Of a stretch of 64,000 nucleotides of DNA, positions 33,630 through 44,819 are shown piece by piece. The notes beneath the pieces are model-generated. The model did not search any database. It saw only the letters and a program-made list of their open reading frames with translations, and was not told the DNA's origin. This DNA comes from Trichaptum fuscoviolaceum (taxonomy: Eukaryota; Basidiomycota; Agaricomycetes; Hymenochaetales; Trichaptaceae), in assembly GCA_910574455.1 (NCBI GenBank), contig CAJSYZ010000003.1:5478396-5542395 (forward strand), in the 5' to 3' direction. A program made the translations under genes and the position numbers. Positions within the stretch are counted from its first letter, which is position 1; every line of letters starts with the position of its first letter.

Positions 33630-34700
33630 TGCGTAATTTCCTGGTGATGTACTTTAGACAAAACAAATGCATTTGATGTATTGTTCTAAATTACTATTGA
33701 ATGGTCTAGACTAACTGCATAGCCAATGTGATGACTTATATGTTAGTATAAGAGATGACTGACTACTATGTATTAATCTTCTTTTGGTCTGCAAGGTATT
33801 GGAAAGACGCGGTCAATGGACTGGAACCTCTAATGCGCAAGCTAGTAGGAGTTAATGGCTTCCATTGAGTTCGCCGAGAACTTGTAACCCACGTATTCAC
33901 TCAATATAGAATTCGTTCATCCAAACAGCCACAAGGCCCTTTCCTTCAGAATTCAGGAGCTCCCATGGTGTCTTGGTATGAGGACATGTTTATCACAGTG
34001 AATGTGTTTGAGTGAAATTTACCATTGAAGACCTTAATATGGTCCATACTGTGAGGAAGGAGATGTGGGTGTAGTCTGAAAATACCACTAAGGCGGTAGC
34101 AGACTGTCAAACTTGACAAAGTGACCCACGTATGCGCCTGTGTGGCCTCAGCCTGATGGACGGTGCAGTGGATGATGCCAAAGGTATGGAATTGAGACTG
34201 TCCGCAGATGTGTCCGGGGTGGCCGCAGTAATATGAAGGGAGAAGACGCATTCCGCAGATGTGTCGGGATGGTCGCAGCCGGAGGAAAGGGAAGAGCAGT
34301 TCACGAATTGAAAATGACGAGAGGAGGAGGATTTCAGAAAGAAACATACTGTACTCAACAGCAGACATTGCGTTTCGCCCGGAGTCAGTTGAGTTGTTAA
34401 GAATTGGGAAGAAGGTGATAACGAAAGAGATAGAACGAGGAGAGAAGGTTGGATGGACATTGCGCTTCGCGTAGTGTGTGGCGAGGGCGTGATGATCAGA
34501 AAGATGAACTGGGCGAGATGATCTTAGCAGGTGATTTTGATTACATAATGGAGATAACGTGACAATTTGCACCTTCATTTCAAATTTTAAAAAAATCTTT
34601 TACACCTGCACTCGTCCAGCGAGTTTGCTTCTGCTATCTTGATCTCTTTGAGAATACCATCTCCCTTTGCTATTATCATACAGGCGAAGTCTGTCTTTTC
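33630..34700. other. Intergenic; direct repeat near 34200-34280
   Basis: The phrase CCGCAGATGTGTC recurs about 50 bases apart within a slightly longer imperfect repeat. A 210-codon minus frame (33946-34578) spans the area but has a biased, unconvincing composition. Confidence 0.35.
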
Positions 34701-34799
34701 ATCTTCATCATGGACTCCTGGATCTGGAGCCTAGCTCGAAGAGCTAGGCGCAAGGATGTCCAGCACTGACGTCCTCTTTTTATTTGCACTTCTCCATAG

Positions 34800-36724
34800 G
34801 TTCTTCTTTAATGCCAGCCGAACGAAGTCGAGGGGCAGGAGGAGGTCAAAGAGAAACGATTAGATCAACAGGCAACAAAGGGAGTACAGCGACGGGTGGG
34901 AATGTACGACGACTGTTGTGTAAGCCACCTTTTCTTGTGTCAGCGTATGTGTGCCTCACCTTCTTCTTTACAGTGCGTGTACGCACTGGTGGAAAGGTAC
35001 CTAAAGGGCCTCTCTTGACCTTGCCCGAGTTCACAGGCGCGTGGACTGAGCGACTGTTTTTTTCATCTGATCGTCTGATCGTTCCTCAATAGAAATCTCA
35101 CCTGGGTGCGATGTCGATACGGCCCAAAATCCGGATACGGTGCGGGACGCACCACTCAATATATCACCTCCTAAGCCCTTAACGGATAAGGGGAGGGAGA
35201 GTAGCCTAGACACAGAGCTTATGGATATAGAACTTAGTCAAAATGGCGAGCAGGTGAGCTGCTAGTTGTCATGAGCTGTATCGTTACGACTCACATTAAT
35301 TCTATTTTATTTCAATGAAGAGGCATGATAATGTGAGTATCGGGTAACATACGTTAAGCATTTTCTACTTCATGTCCATAGCATTGTTGCTGGTGCCATG
35401 ATGGTGGAGATCTTGTTTTATGTTCGCGTAAAGGCTGCCCACTCGTCATGTGTTCCAGGTGTATTCTGGTCGAAGATACAAGGGAGGATAATTTCTGCTG
35501 TCCCTCGTGCTGGAATGAGCAGGTGAAAGCGGCGTTCACGTCAGACTCACCACCAGCCAAATATCCAGTAGGTTCTACTTCTTCTGTACGAAGTTGTCGC
35601 TACGTGTTGATTGTTGATTGGTTCGCATAGTGGGTAATACGTGTGCCTTGCACCATTCGAGATTATAGATCAGGAATGAACACGTCTCCCTTACTCATCA
35701 TTGATTTCACATTGTTTTCTATGTCGGATCTCGGAACGGGCGATATTTTTTATCGGCAAATGAAGCTAACGTTTAATCAAAAACCTGAGGATGTGGGTTT
35801 TGCAGTCTGTGTTGCACCCAATTTATCTTACTTGATTGACAGTTGTGCTATGTGCGCATTTTATTTGACAACAACGGCGCCGATCAGGAGACGAAACGGG
35901 AAGAGGTGCTGTCAAAAATCAAAAACAATGATGTCTACCGTCAATTCAAGAGGGTTGTTATCTTTATCACGACTCACACGAATCCGGATGGATTGATTTA
36001 CCACACCGTCAATGGTGCCGTTGATTTTGATCAAGTAAGAGGTTGATCTCGTTCGTGAAGTTGCTGCATCTGACGTATTCCAGTTCTTTAATTGGCTGTT
36101 TGTAGAAGACCTTAAGGACTTTCTATTCGAGCGCGAGACCACAATGGTGTTGAACTGCTGTGGATCTTATGACAGGAGCAACCATCAGTTGTCTAGTATA
36201 GACAATCTGGCAGCGCGGTGAGGACCATATTATAAGTAGTCTATTCTTATGTCTTACCTTACTTTAATTTAAGCGGTATTGTGAAGAATATCATGGCGTT
36301 CGTTTCGGCAAGGTTTCAACCACAGTATTCCATGAATCTCGTAACGGTGACTCTCTATGACACTATCATATACCGAAGACCTTTTGTCAAAGCGCTGGAG
36401 AAACATCTCGCTGGTAGTGATTCTGGAAGTCATGCTAACATCCACATCTTCGACACCGACGGCTGGAGCTCATATATATGGGGATCTGGAACCAGTCGCC
36501 CTTTCGGTATCATACCGGACACTGTTTGCGGTGTATGTGGGTCGATTCTGCCTTGGCGTAGTGTATCTCGCGCAGGTAAAACGAAACTCACGGCGACTCT
36601 TCAATGCCGATTATGCAGAAATCGGCACAAGAAATTGGAGTGTCCTCCCAATCTACGTCTCATACATGAAACATCGGCGCAAAAGTGGTATTTTGATAAA
36701 GTACTACGGAATTCCAACCCGTGA
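34800..36724 (+). CDS. PHD-like zinc finger, caspase-fold-like domain and C-terminal zinc ribbon
   Basis: Exons supported by splice sites and frame are 35093-35253, a 12-base microexon 35321-35332, 35382-35567, 35631-35792, 35843-36034, 36084-36217 and 36274-36724; exons before 35093 are uncertain. The N-terminal finger has Cys/His spacing HCCWCHDGGDLVLC, GCP, CSRC and CCPSC (PHD/ADD-like). The middle has two hydrophobic strands each followed by a candidate catalytic residue, VVIFITTHTNPDG and TMVLNCCGSY, the His and Cys pattern of clan CD (caspase/CHAT-type) folds. The C-terminus has RPFGIIPDTVCGVCGSILPW and CRLC, a zinc ribbon. I recognise this order from multicopy agaric proteins of unknown function. 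Protease activity is inference. No stop interrupts the model. Confidence 0.6.
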
Positions 36725-37064
36725 ATTGCTTTCTTTCATGTGGCACATGCAGCTTGTGACCTCCCGACACCTCCTTACCCGTCGCCTTTGTTTTTTTCTT
36801 TGTTCAGTGTTTGGACTTTTCTGCTTTTAAGGTCATGGAGTAACTCCTTGTAATAGTGTGTATCAAAACAAATATGTGAATGGTCTTTCTTCATACAAAA
36901 AAGTGGAGTCCTCACCCTTTAGTCGCTCCAATGTTATCTGCGCTTTGAGTGTTTCGAATAGTAGTGTATTCACTGTTATCTTCTTTCATATTATGGTTTA
37001 TTTTTGTATGGTTAATAGTCTGTCTTCACCAAAAATCAAAAGACATTATTAATTATCTCTTTGG

Positions 37065-38640
37065 GTCATTTGACGACCGAACAATCAAAATCTAGGACTA
37101 CCTCAGCAAAAGCTGTGTACAAACGATGAAGGGACACACCGACAACGAATTGTCTGCCGTATTCCACCCTAGTCTGCCCTTAATCTTCAGCGGTTTGGAG
37201 GATGGTACGATTAAGATCTGGAACTCGGGTATGTACCGTCTGGAAAATGTCTTGAGCTATGCTCTTGAACGAGCATGGTGAATTATCATGCGACCGAAGA
37301 GGAACGAGGTTACCGTAGAGTACGACGAAGGTGGGCCGCGACGAGCCGCCTCACAGCATGGACCTATCAGGCAATCTGGTGTACACTCGTAACACAGAAC
37401 TCTTGTCCGCCAATCTGAAAAGCGCTAGACGCCCTAAGGTCAACACATCACACTGTCTGTGCGAGAACTCGGTACGACGAAGGTTTTCGCGATGTTCCTT
37501 CAACACTCTCTCAACGGGCGCTTCATCACCGTGGTCAGAGACAGAGAGTATATCATTTAATTTGCCTGCGCTGCCCTGGCAAAACAAGGCGTTCGGCAGC
37601 AGCTCTTCCTTCGCATGTGCGACAGGATCGATCACGTACGCTGTGCTGGAGGTGTGGACGAAGGTACGGGTGTACAAGAACTTCAAGGAGAGGAGTAGTC
37701 CGGCAATGAAGGGCGCTGGATCGTGGCCAGTTCAAAGATTGCATGGTGACCCTCTCCTAGGTGCTTGTGGAAGTCGTCTTGTCGTCTTCTGACTCCTGAG
37801 TCTGGTGAGATCGTGCGCAGGATGATCGACGCAGATGCAAAGAGTGTATGTAAGTGCACTCTATCCACTTTCATCTTAGTTACAATGGAATTTCTTAATC
37901 TTTCGATATATATTTCTCTTTATCTGGCAATTTCGTGGTCATGATCGTCGACGACTCTTTCTACGTCCTGTGCTTCAACCGTGAGACCTGCAACGCGGCG
38001 TTGGAGTCTTGGGTAGACATAGGAGATGAAGGTGTTGAAGAGGCATTTTATGCTGTCACAGAAATTTCTTAAATTTATGATTTTTTGTGCACTCTTTCGT
38101 TGGCTATCTTAATTTAACTTAACATTTTAGCGTCAAGACCTCGAAGGGGACCGGAGACTGCTTCATCTACACGAATGCCGCCAAGCGGCTTAACTACTTG
38201 ATTGCCAGTGAACACAGACCGTAATACATTCCGATAAGCAAGTTTCCTCTCTTCATCCTCCTCGACTTCTACATGCTGACATGGAATGACAGCCCAATGT
38301 ACCTGCTGGGCTACATCTCCGTTCACAGCCCTGTTTATGTTGCCGATAAAGACATTAGAGTGTTTGGTTACTCCCTGTCTTTGAACCTTATCGAGTATCA
38401 TAGTACAATCCTACGTGGAGATATGGAGGCTGCGGAGGAGATTCTGCTGACTGTACCAAAAGAGCAGCGGAGAAAAGTCGCTCGTATCCTAGAACTTCAG
38501 GGTGCGTCTTCGAGAATCATCAAACTTAACAGAAAAACTGACTCAATTGCTTTCGTTTTCGCAGATCTCGTGTTACAGGTTACAACAGACCCTGATCATA
38601 AGTTCGACCTCGCGCTTCATCTCAAGCGGACTGTATGCTT
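37065..38640 (+). pseudogene. SEC27: Coatomer beta-prime relic 3, longest copy
   Basis: COPI beta-prime coats retrograde Golgi vesicles. In order the frames give TIKI then a stop then DYLSKSCVQTMKGHTDN, LEDGTIKIWNSGMYRLENVL, DEGG, MDLSGNLVYTRNTELLSANL, TKVRVYKNFKERSSPAMKGA, LHGDPLLGACGS, MIVDDSFYVLCFN-like pieces, MYLLGYISVHSPVYVADKDI, YSLSLNLIEYHSTILRGDME and LPT-type VPKEQRRKVARILE, ending with TTDPDHKFDLALHL. That covers the second half of the propeller and the start of the solenoid. There are many stops and indels. The order matches the intact gene, so it is one decayed copy, passing straight into a PRP2 piece. Confidence 0.8.
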
Positions 38641-38811
38641 CCCGGACGAGTCTTAGTGAGACCTTGACGGAGCGGGAGCTCGCGAGTTTTTCGGCCATAA
38701 TTATTGACAAAGCTCATGTGTGAATGTTAAGTACGGATATCTTATTTGCTTAAATCAAAGTATTACATTCGTGGTGGGGACAAGTTGGCTCTAACAGCGC
38801 TATATAATCCC
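38641..38811 (+). pseudogene. PRP2: PRP2 DEAH-region fragment
   Basis: Frames read SLSETLTERELASFSAIIID then KAHV, in place of the DEAH box, then LSTDILFA. The piece begins directly where the coatomer relic ends (FDLALHLKRT) and stops at the shared CGCTATATAAT boundary. The 5805-type repeat block follows. Confidence 0.7.
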
Positions 38812-38884
38812 CTCCACGAAGCGTAGCGTAGTAGAGGGATGTGTGGCCGCGAAAAAATTATCGAATTGTCAGCAAGTAAGCATT

Positions 38885-39430
38885 AATTTTTGCATCGTCC
38901 CTTCGTCCCTTCAACATTCTCCCAATGGGTGCTTAATCACCATGGTCGGAGACGGACAGTATATCATCTGCTATGCGCTGGCCTGGGGAAACAAGGCATT
39001 CGGCAGCCGCTCTTCCTTTGTATGCGCAAGAGACTCGAACACGAACACTGTGCTGGAGGGGCAGACAAAGGTGCGGGTGTACAGGAACTTCAAGGATTGT
39101 TGCGTGTCCCTCTCCTAGGTGCTCGTGGAAGCACTTTCGTCGTCTTCTGGTACTGGTGAGATCGCGTGCAGGATCGACGCAGATGCTACAAGTGCAAGTG
39201 CACTCTATCCACTTGCATCTTAGCTACAATGGGAAATCTTTAACTTTCGATGTAGATGTCTTTGTCTGGGTCTGGCAATCTTGTGGCCATCATCGCCGAC
39301 GACGACTCTTTCTACATCCTGTGCTTCAACCGTGAGGCCTGCAACGCGGCGTTGGAATCTGGGGTAGTCACAGGATATGAAGGTGTTGAAGAGGCATTCA
39401 ACGTTGTCACAGAAATTTCTGAATGGTATG
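38885..39430 (+). pseudogene. SEC27: Coatomer beta-prime relic 4
   Basis: The pieces are MVGDGQYIICYALAWGNKAF, TVLEGQTKVRVYRNFKD, LLGARGS, SGSGNLVAIIADDDSFYILC and VEEAFNVVTEISEW. These overlap relics 2 and 3. It is followed within 50 bases by a PPR relic, the same junction type as on the minus strand at 19.4-20.5 kb. Confidence 0.75.
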
Positions 39431-39479
39431 ATTTCTTGTTCACTCTTTCGCTAGTTCTCTTCATTGAACTTGACGATTC

Positions 39480-40145
39480 AGGTGCCGATTACGCTATCGA
39501 CAATGCTGGCGAACCCGTCAACGTCACGGTCTTCGAGAGGCTCGAGGCTGCCCGGAAATCGCATGATTCCTCACGCATTCTAGCAGAGGTGATGACCCTA
39601 TGCACTTCCCACCCATTCCCGAATGTGCGCAAATACAACATGGCCCTCGGCTTACTTCTCTCGTCTCGTGCTCCCGGACAACCAATTACCGTTATGCTGG
39701 AGACGTACAATGAGATGCTCACTCGTCAGATTACGCCCAATGCTCGCACCTACAAGACAATGATTCTGGCATCGTGCGAGTGTGACAAGGAGGTCAGCGA
39801 GTCTCGGTTAGCTCGAATGGCGGCAAAGGCGGCGTGAGTTCAATGCCAAGAGAGGCACATTGTATTTCCCAGAATTGAAGCACGTTCAATTGCTTCGTGA
39901 GGAAGATAACTTTGGCTGAGCATCGTTGATATTCGAAGCTGCCCAGAACATCTATCGTGACGGATAAAAGAGAAACTTACCACCTGGAAAGGGAATCCAT
40001 CATGTTCCCTTCCGTTCTTGCGCGCTTCATGGCAATGTCGACGCTGCAGTTCATATCTGGACCCATATCAAAGACATCCCTATATAAGTGGATCTTCAAT
40101 TGCTTTACCTACATGAACATGGGCTATGACTTAGGATATTTTGAT
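39480..40145 (+). pseudogene. PPR (pentatricopeptide repeat) protein relic
   Basis: The first 120 codons are open: EPVNVTVFERLEAARKSHDS, then HPFPNVRKYNMALGLLLSSR, then YNEMLTRQITPNARTYKTMI. Further decayed pieces follow (KRGTLYFPELKHVQLLREED, EAAQNIYRDG, VDAAVHIWTHI). The repeats are typical 35-residue RNA-binding PPR units of organellar proteins. A second copy, on the minus strand and split by a transposon, lies at 16780-19715. Stops after 39837 make this non-functional. Confidence 0.7.
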
Positions 40146-40372
40146 CTGTTTCGAGGATTGTACAAGTGACAAGAATGTGATTAGATACATGAACGGACCG
40201 CATGCTTTTTTGTGAGTCCTTGACGGTACCCACTGCCGGATCTTCCGAGAATCTCGGACATAATTTTTGATGGTGCCCATGAGCAAACGTTAAGTACGGA
40301 CATCCTGATTGTTTCAATCAAAGCATTCCATTCGTGGCGGGGACCAGCTGGCTCAGACAGCGCAATATAATA
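40146..40372 (+). pseudogene. PRP2: PRP2 DEAH-region fragment
   Basis: The sequence is homologous to 38641-38811 and 7100-7345. The DEAH surrounding is decayed (DGAHEQT in one frame, followed by an LSTDIL remnant). The fragment ends at GCGCAATATAAT, again at the common boundary, and is followed by the 5805-type repeat block. Confidence 0.65.
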
Positions 40373-40709
40373 GAGGGATGTGTGGCCGCGAAAAGTTATC
40401 GAATTGTCACCAAGTAAGCATTACAAATCACTAATTGTCCAATCGCATGTCTCCGATCCTCGGATCAAATCACTTTTTAAACCGTTTCTTGCTCAGGGTC
40501 CTGTTCTGCTACCCTTCTTATAGCTTTTCATATGGCTTTTACGCTATTTTTATACTGTTCCTCTCGGTCTTAATTTCTTAAGCCCCTATGTCCTCCATTA
40601 TCTGCTATTTTCCTCTCCATATCCTTGCCCTCTTTGTACATCATGATATGCATTCGCTCCCCCCTTTTCCCTTCCTCTTTCCTTCCTCAGGCTTACCTTG
40701 ATATCCGCG

Positions 40710-40928
40710 TTACTCCGCATCGCATTGCCTCGACAACTTGAACATACATCCGCTCCTCCACCATCCGTTCTTGTACTCAAGCTCTTTGCGTTCTCGCTCG
40801 GAGACTTTCATACCACGAAACAGCACCTCATCATCTTCAGTTTCCTTGCGAAGAAGCTCGATTAGCTGGAGCTCTTGGTTCAAGAGGTAGACCCAGTGAC
40901 GTGAGAGTGCACTGGCAAGGAGGCCCAA
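40710..40928 (-). pseudogene. PRP2: PRP2 N-terminal fragment, opposite strand
   Basis: The minus-strand frame reads NQELQLIELLRKETEDDEVL then FRGMKVSERERKELEYKNGW. This matches the PRP2 N-terminal region and overlaps the relic at 6127. The reading frame is intact over 70 codons, but no further PRP2 sequence follows on this strand. Confidence 0.6.
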
Positions 40929-41170
40929 GTGTAATGTAACGCTGACCTGGCTTCAGTTTCACTCGGTTCTGTTACTCTGGATTCTCGGATTGTATTCTTG
41001 GCAACTGTTCACTTTGATGGACAAGAGCCAATCGTTCTCGTCCTCGGACTGCCCTTCAACAGACTCGACTTCTGCTCCAAGCGGCTAGAAGACTTCAAAT
41101 ATCAAGCGTCATAAATCGGACTTGACACATCTTCATACACATATGACACACAGCATCACGTCAATTCAAA

Positions 41171-42619
41171 ATGAACGCCATGGAGGCGATGTTACCCAGC
41201 GACCAGGTAAGCTTCTTTCTCATTGTGTACGCTTCTGCCACTCACACCGCGCACAAAGCTATCATGGCTCATACAATCCTTAACCCTGATGCCTATCAAC
41301 GATTATCAGTTTGCGCTCATTCATGGTGACTTAGCCGATGTTCTATACTGACCAGTGGCTATGAATGCGACATTCTCTGTCGATCCTTCTACTATTGCTT
41401 TACCTGAAGTCTCTGCCGATGAAGTATTTGTTCTTACTGAAGCTTCGTCGCCAACGTTCCTTGAAGAGGAGCCGCCGAAATCAACTATCCGATATGCCTT
41501 GAACCAATCTGTACGCTCTGTAACCGATACTCCAGTCAACCCGAGTGACAATAACAATCGTGCCTCTCTGACCAGATCTATGCCTGCGACGACTGCCTGT
41601 GCTGAGAAAAGAAAGTACAGCGTCGACCCTTACAACGTGCCTTTGTCTGAAGATGGAGATAGCAATTTGACACTTCTGTCAGTTGTTTCAACTCCAAGTA
41701 TGCCTTTCGTAGGACCTTTATCTACCGAAGACGATGGAGTGAACCCGCTCTCTGTACCGGTTCGCTCTGTCCCTGAACTCAAGAAGACGGCCGCGGCAAT
41801 ACGTCCTGCATTGTCGCCTGCCAACGAAAAGCTAGGACCTCTGACTGTCGATGCAGTGACCATAAGTACTATAGCTGATCGTCTGTCGGACCGTGACGAA
41901 GTGGATACGCTAAGATGCTCAAATCTTGATGCAGAAGCTGTTATTGGTGACGATGCCTCTGAGAATGGCTTAGACTTAGAACGCAAGCTAGTGGCCCCGT
42001 CAGATAGTCGCCCTCACACCGAACTTGACCACTCGGACCTTTGCTTACCTGTCCAGCCCTCATCAGACTCCCATATCAAGGAGCCGACTCGCCCTGCTCG
42101 CATTCGAAGCCTTCTGGGTGTAGCAGTTGGCGGCATCAAGAAGCAGAACACCTCAATACGAAAGCTACCTGACCCGTCGGAAACTTCGCTGTTATCCGTC
42201 ACCAGTACCCTCGTTGACGTTGAGGGAGTCATACCAAACAATACGGAAGACGCAAAGAAGGAATTTTTGGAGAAGATCGTCGACAAAGCAAGCGCGGTCG
42301 GTGACAGAATCAAGAAGAAGGCCATTCGTCAGGAAGAGGACGCTCCGTCAATTTCCAATGCAGTGAACGCTACTCTTCCTGGGAATGCTTATGTTGAGAA
42401 CATGCCTCAGGACTCAGTCACAATTGGTAAGACGATCTATCTCTTGCAGAAGCTACCTATGCTAACAATACAACAGATGCCGACTCCAGTTCACCCGCAA
42501 GCTTCCTTGACAAGATTGCGGACAAAGCAACCATGATCGGTGGTAAATTCAAGAAGAAGGCCATTCCTAAAGACGGGTGCACCCGTTGCTGCCATGAATA
42601 TTGCATTATGTGTTGCTGA
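41171..42619 (+). CDS. Ser/Pro-rich hypothetical protein, 3' end replaced by a PRP2 piece
   Basis: Exons 41171-41206, 41259-41325, 41356-42426 and 42477-42619 join in frame, giving about 438 residues. The N-terminus (MNAMEAMLPSDQLSWLIQSL) is ordinary; the rest is Ser/Thr/Asp-rich and probably disordered. Two C-terminal units are alike: EFLEKIVDKASAVGDRIKKK and SFLDKIADKATMIGGKFKKK, which suggests a repeated amphipathic-basic segment. The final residues come from PRP2 DNA read in another frame: from about 42575 the DNA is the PRP2 segment (VAAMNIALCVAEEVG in its own frame), so the true 3' end was lost. I do not recognise the family. Confidence 0.5.
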
Positions 42620-42873
42620 GGAAGTAGGCACTTAGGAGGGCTGTAAGGTTACATACTAGATTCATTTCTAGGATTTTGCAATCAACAAATAAGACCGCAA
42701 TTAAATACATTGACAGACGGTATGCTTCTTCATGAGTCCTTGATGGAATTATTGACGAAGCTCATATGCGGACGATAAGCACAGACATCTTGCTTACCAC
42801 ATTCAATGGATTACCCATGATTTGCTCAAACATTCGTGGCGGGGACAAGCTGGGTCTGACAACGCTATATAAT
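42575..42873 (+). pseudogene. PRP2: PRP2 DEAH-region fragment, fused to the Ser/Pro-rich gene
   Basis: In its own frame this begins VAAMNIALCVAEEVG and continues through a decayed DEAH region (IIDEAHMRT in one frame), LSTDIL-like sequence and the common CGCTATATAAT end. The DEAH motif is best preserved in this copy. Confidence 0.7.
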
Positions 42874-43129
42874 TAATGCTCCAAGGGGGTTGGATATATG
42901 TATCCCATGATGTTGGGTTTTATTCCCGAACACCGTAGGTAGTGAGGGTTATGGCGGCTTTAATGTTACGCTCCTCTAAAGCAAAAAGTTTGTACTCACG
43001 TGCCCAATGATTGAGGCCTGGACTGTCTGTCTTCTCTTCCAAGTCTGAGAGCGGCCCCTATGCTATGATGTTTCTCCTAAAAAAAATTCACTCTCAAAGA
43101 CGTACCCGGCATTATCTCATTTTTGGAGT

Positions 43130-44430
43130 AAGTTCCCACGGGTAGTAGTCCCCGACACGACGCTTGCGGGTGCTGCGTTGACTGCGACTGGTCACTGGTA
43201 TAGCTCGAGCTACCGACTCTCTGATCCTGACGCGCGTGCAAACGGCTCCTGAGCAAGCACTATCGCTGCCTTCGATTGTATTCCGGGAATCTTTGGCCTC
43301 GGACTTGGGCAACGTCGTGACTCTCCGACCGAAGCATGTTCTGGTCCGATAATCTATGACACCCCTGATGCGTCGAACACATCTATGTCTGCTCTTCCAG
43401 CTAGTTCTCCCCGCGAGTTGCGTGCGGATCCAGCTGTGGCGGCTCGAGCGAAGAAGGAGGCGATGCTGCGCGCTCGGAGGCGAGAGCAGCAGCATTGTCT
43501 GTCACCTAGGCCGGCGTCACGCGCTGTGCCATTGGAAAATAACGCAGAGGAGAGTGTACTCATAGCTCGGCCAGCTGTCAGTGTTGACCATTCGGAAGCA
43601 AAGTCGAGTTCGTTCGTGGATACGAGTATGCAAGCGGACTGTGGGCTGTGCTCATAGAGTTGTTTGACTCGGCATCCAACGTTCCGCCCTCGACTCCTAG
43701 AAAGGACTCTGATACCTGTGGTCTCGATAAGAGTCTCTAGCTGAATCAAGACGCAATGGGAAGCAGGAGCAAGTTGAAGCACCTTCAAAGTCGACTGAAT
43801 CTTTGGCTCTGACTTCGTCCACTGGGCCAGTACCTGTCCTTTCAGAGATGGACGCATTCGTACCGGAAGAAATACTCCTGCCATCGGAGTTTGTCCTATC
43901 GATGGCTTTGGAGGAGTCAGGCTCAGATCTGGTATTGGTTCCTTGTCTTCCTGGACTTGAAGGTGAGTCTTTTGATTAAATGTTCAGTATTCAGGGGTCT
44001 GACATCAATGCAGTCTCACCGGAAGCTGTTCCCGTCCCACAGACAAGTGCTACCTCTCCTTAGTTGTCACGTTTTGAAGACGAGGCTTCTGTTGCACCGT
44101 CTTTGACCAAGTCGCTTGCGCCGCTGAGATCTGTCTGCGAGAATATGCCTTCAAGAAGTGGGGCAAGTTCGGACACCCTCGAGCAGACACCGTCCTTGTT
44201 CTCGGCGACATCGGTACAGACCCCAGAAGCAGCACTCGCGTCTGTGCTTGTGGTTCATATGGCAGGGAAAAGAGGTGGATTGCGATGCGATGATGATGAG
44301 ATGGATTGCGAGGGCCGTATACGAGATGCTCGGACGCTCAGGTTCAGAAAGCGGTCGTTAGAGGCTTTGCAGAAAAAACGTTTTTGTCAGCCATTGCTTA
44401 GGTTCTCGTATACCAGGTCAATAGTTTAGT
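43130..44430 (+). pseudogene. Ser/Pro-rich relic, possibly the lost continuation of the upstream gene
   Basis: Separate frames are open in turn: 43385-43657 (SMSALPASSPRELRADPAVA-like, with a basic KKEAMLRARRR stretch), 43800-43965 (ESLALTSSTGPVPVLSEMDA with LPGLE before a GTGAGT donor) and 44064-44429 (SRFEDEASVAPSLTKSLAPL). Composition resembles the gene at 41171-42619. Stops and frame changes separate the parts, so it is likely a decayed gene. The link to the upstream gene is a guess. Confidence 0.35.
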
Positions 44431-44819
44431 CGTCGCAGCGTTGTGTAGGATAGTCAATTAATTTTGTTAAATTATCATATGACACGTTAAGGAACTTTCT
44501 GAGATATTATTTGCGACTAGTTGCTATCAAGGAGCTTCATTCTGTCCTTATTCTTTAGCGCTTTTGTCAACATCGCTTGAAGCTTGCAAATGCTGTCGGG
44601 CAACGTGTTTAATGAGTCTTCTGCACTGGTATCTATTCAGGCCCTTTCAGAGAATCGTGAAAGTTACGTACCCATCTGCATCTGTTACTACATTCTTTCG
44701 AGTGGTGAGATGCCTCCAGATAAACGACTTTAAAGGTCCTCCTGCTACTGACCTCTCTTACTATTAGGAAAGAATGTGGATGTAAACTAAGTCTGTTATA
44801 ATGCCTTAACGTTTCTGTG

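Noticed and set aside
33946..34578. 210-codon minus-strand frame
   Set aside because: It has no recognisable domain, unusual His/Ser/Leu composition and overlapping open frames on both strands. Too weak to call a gene.
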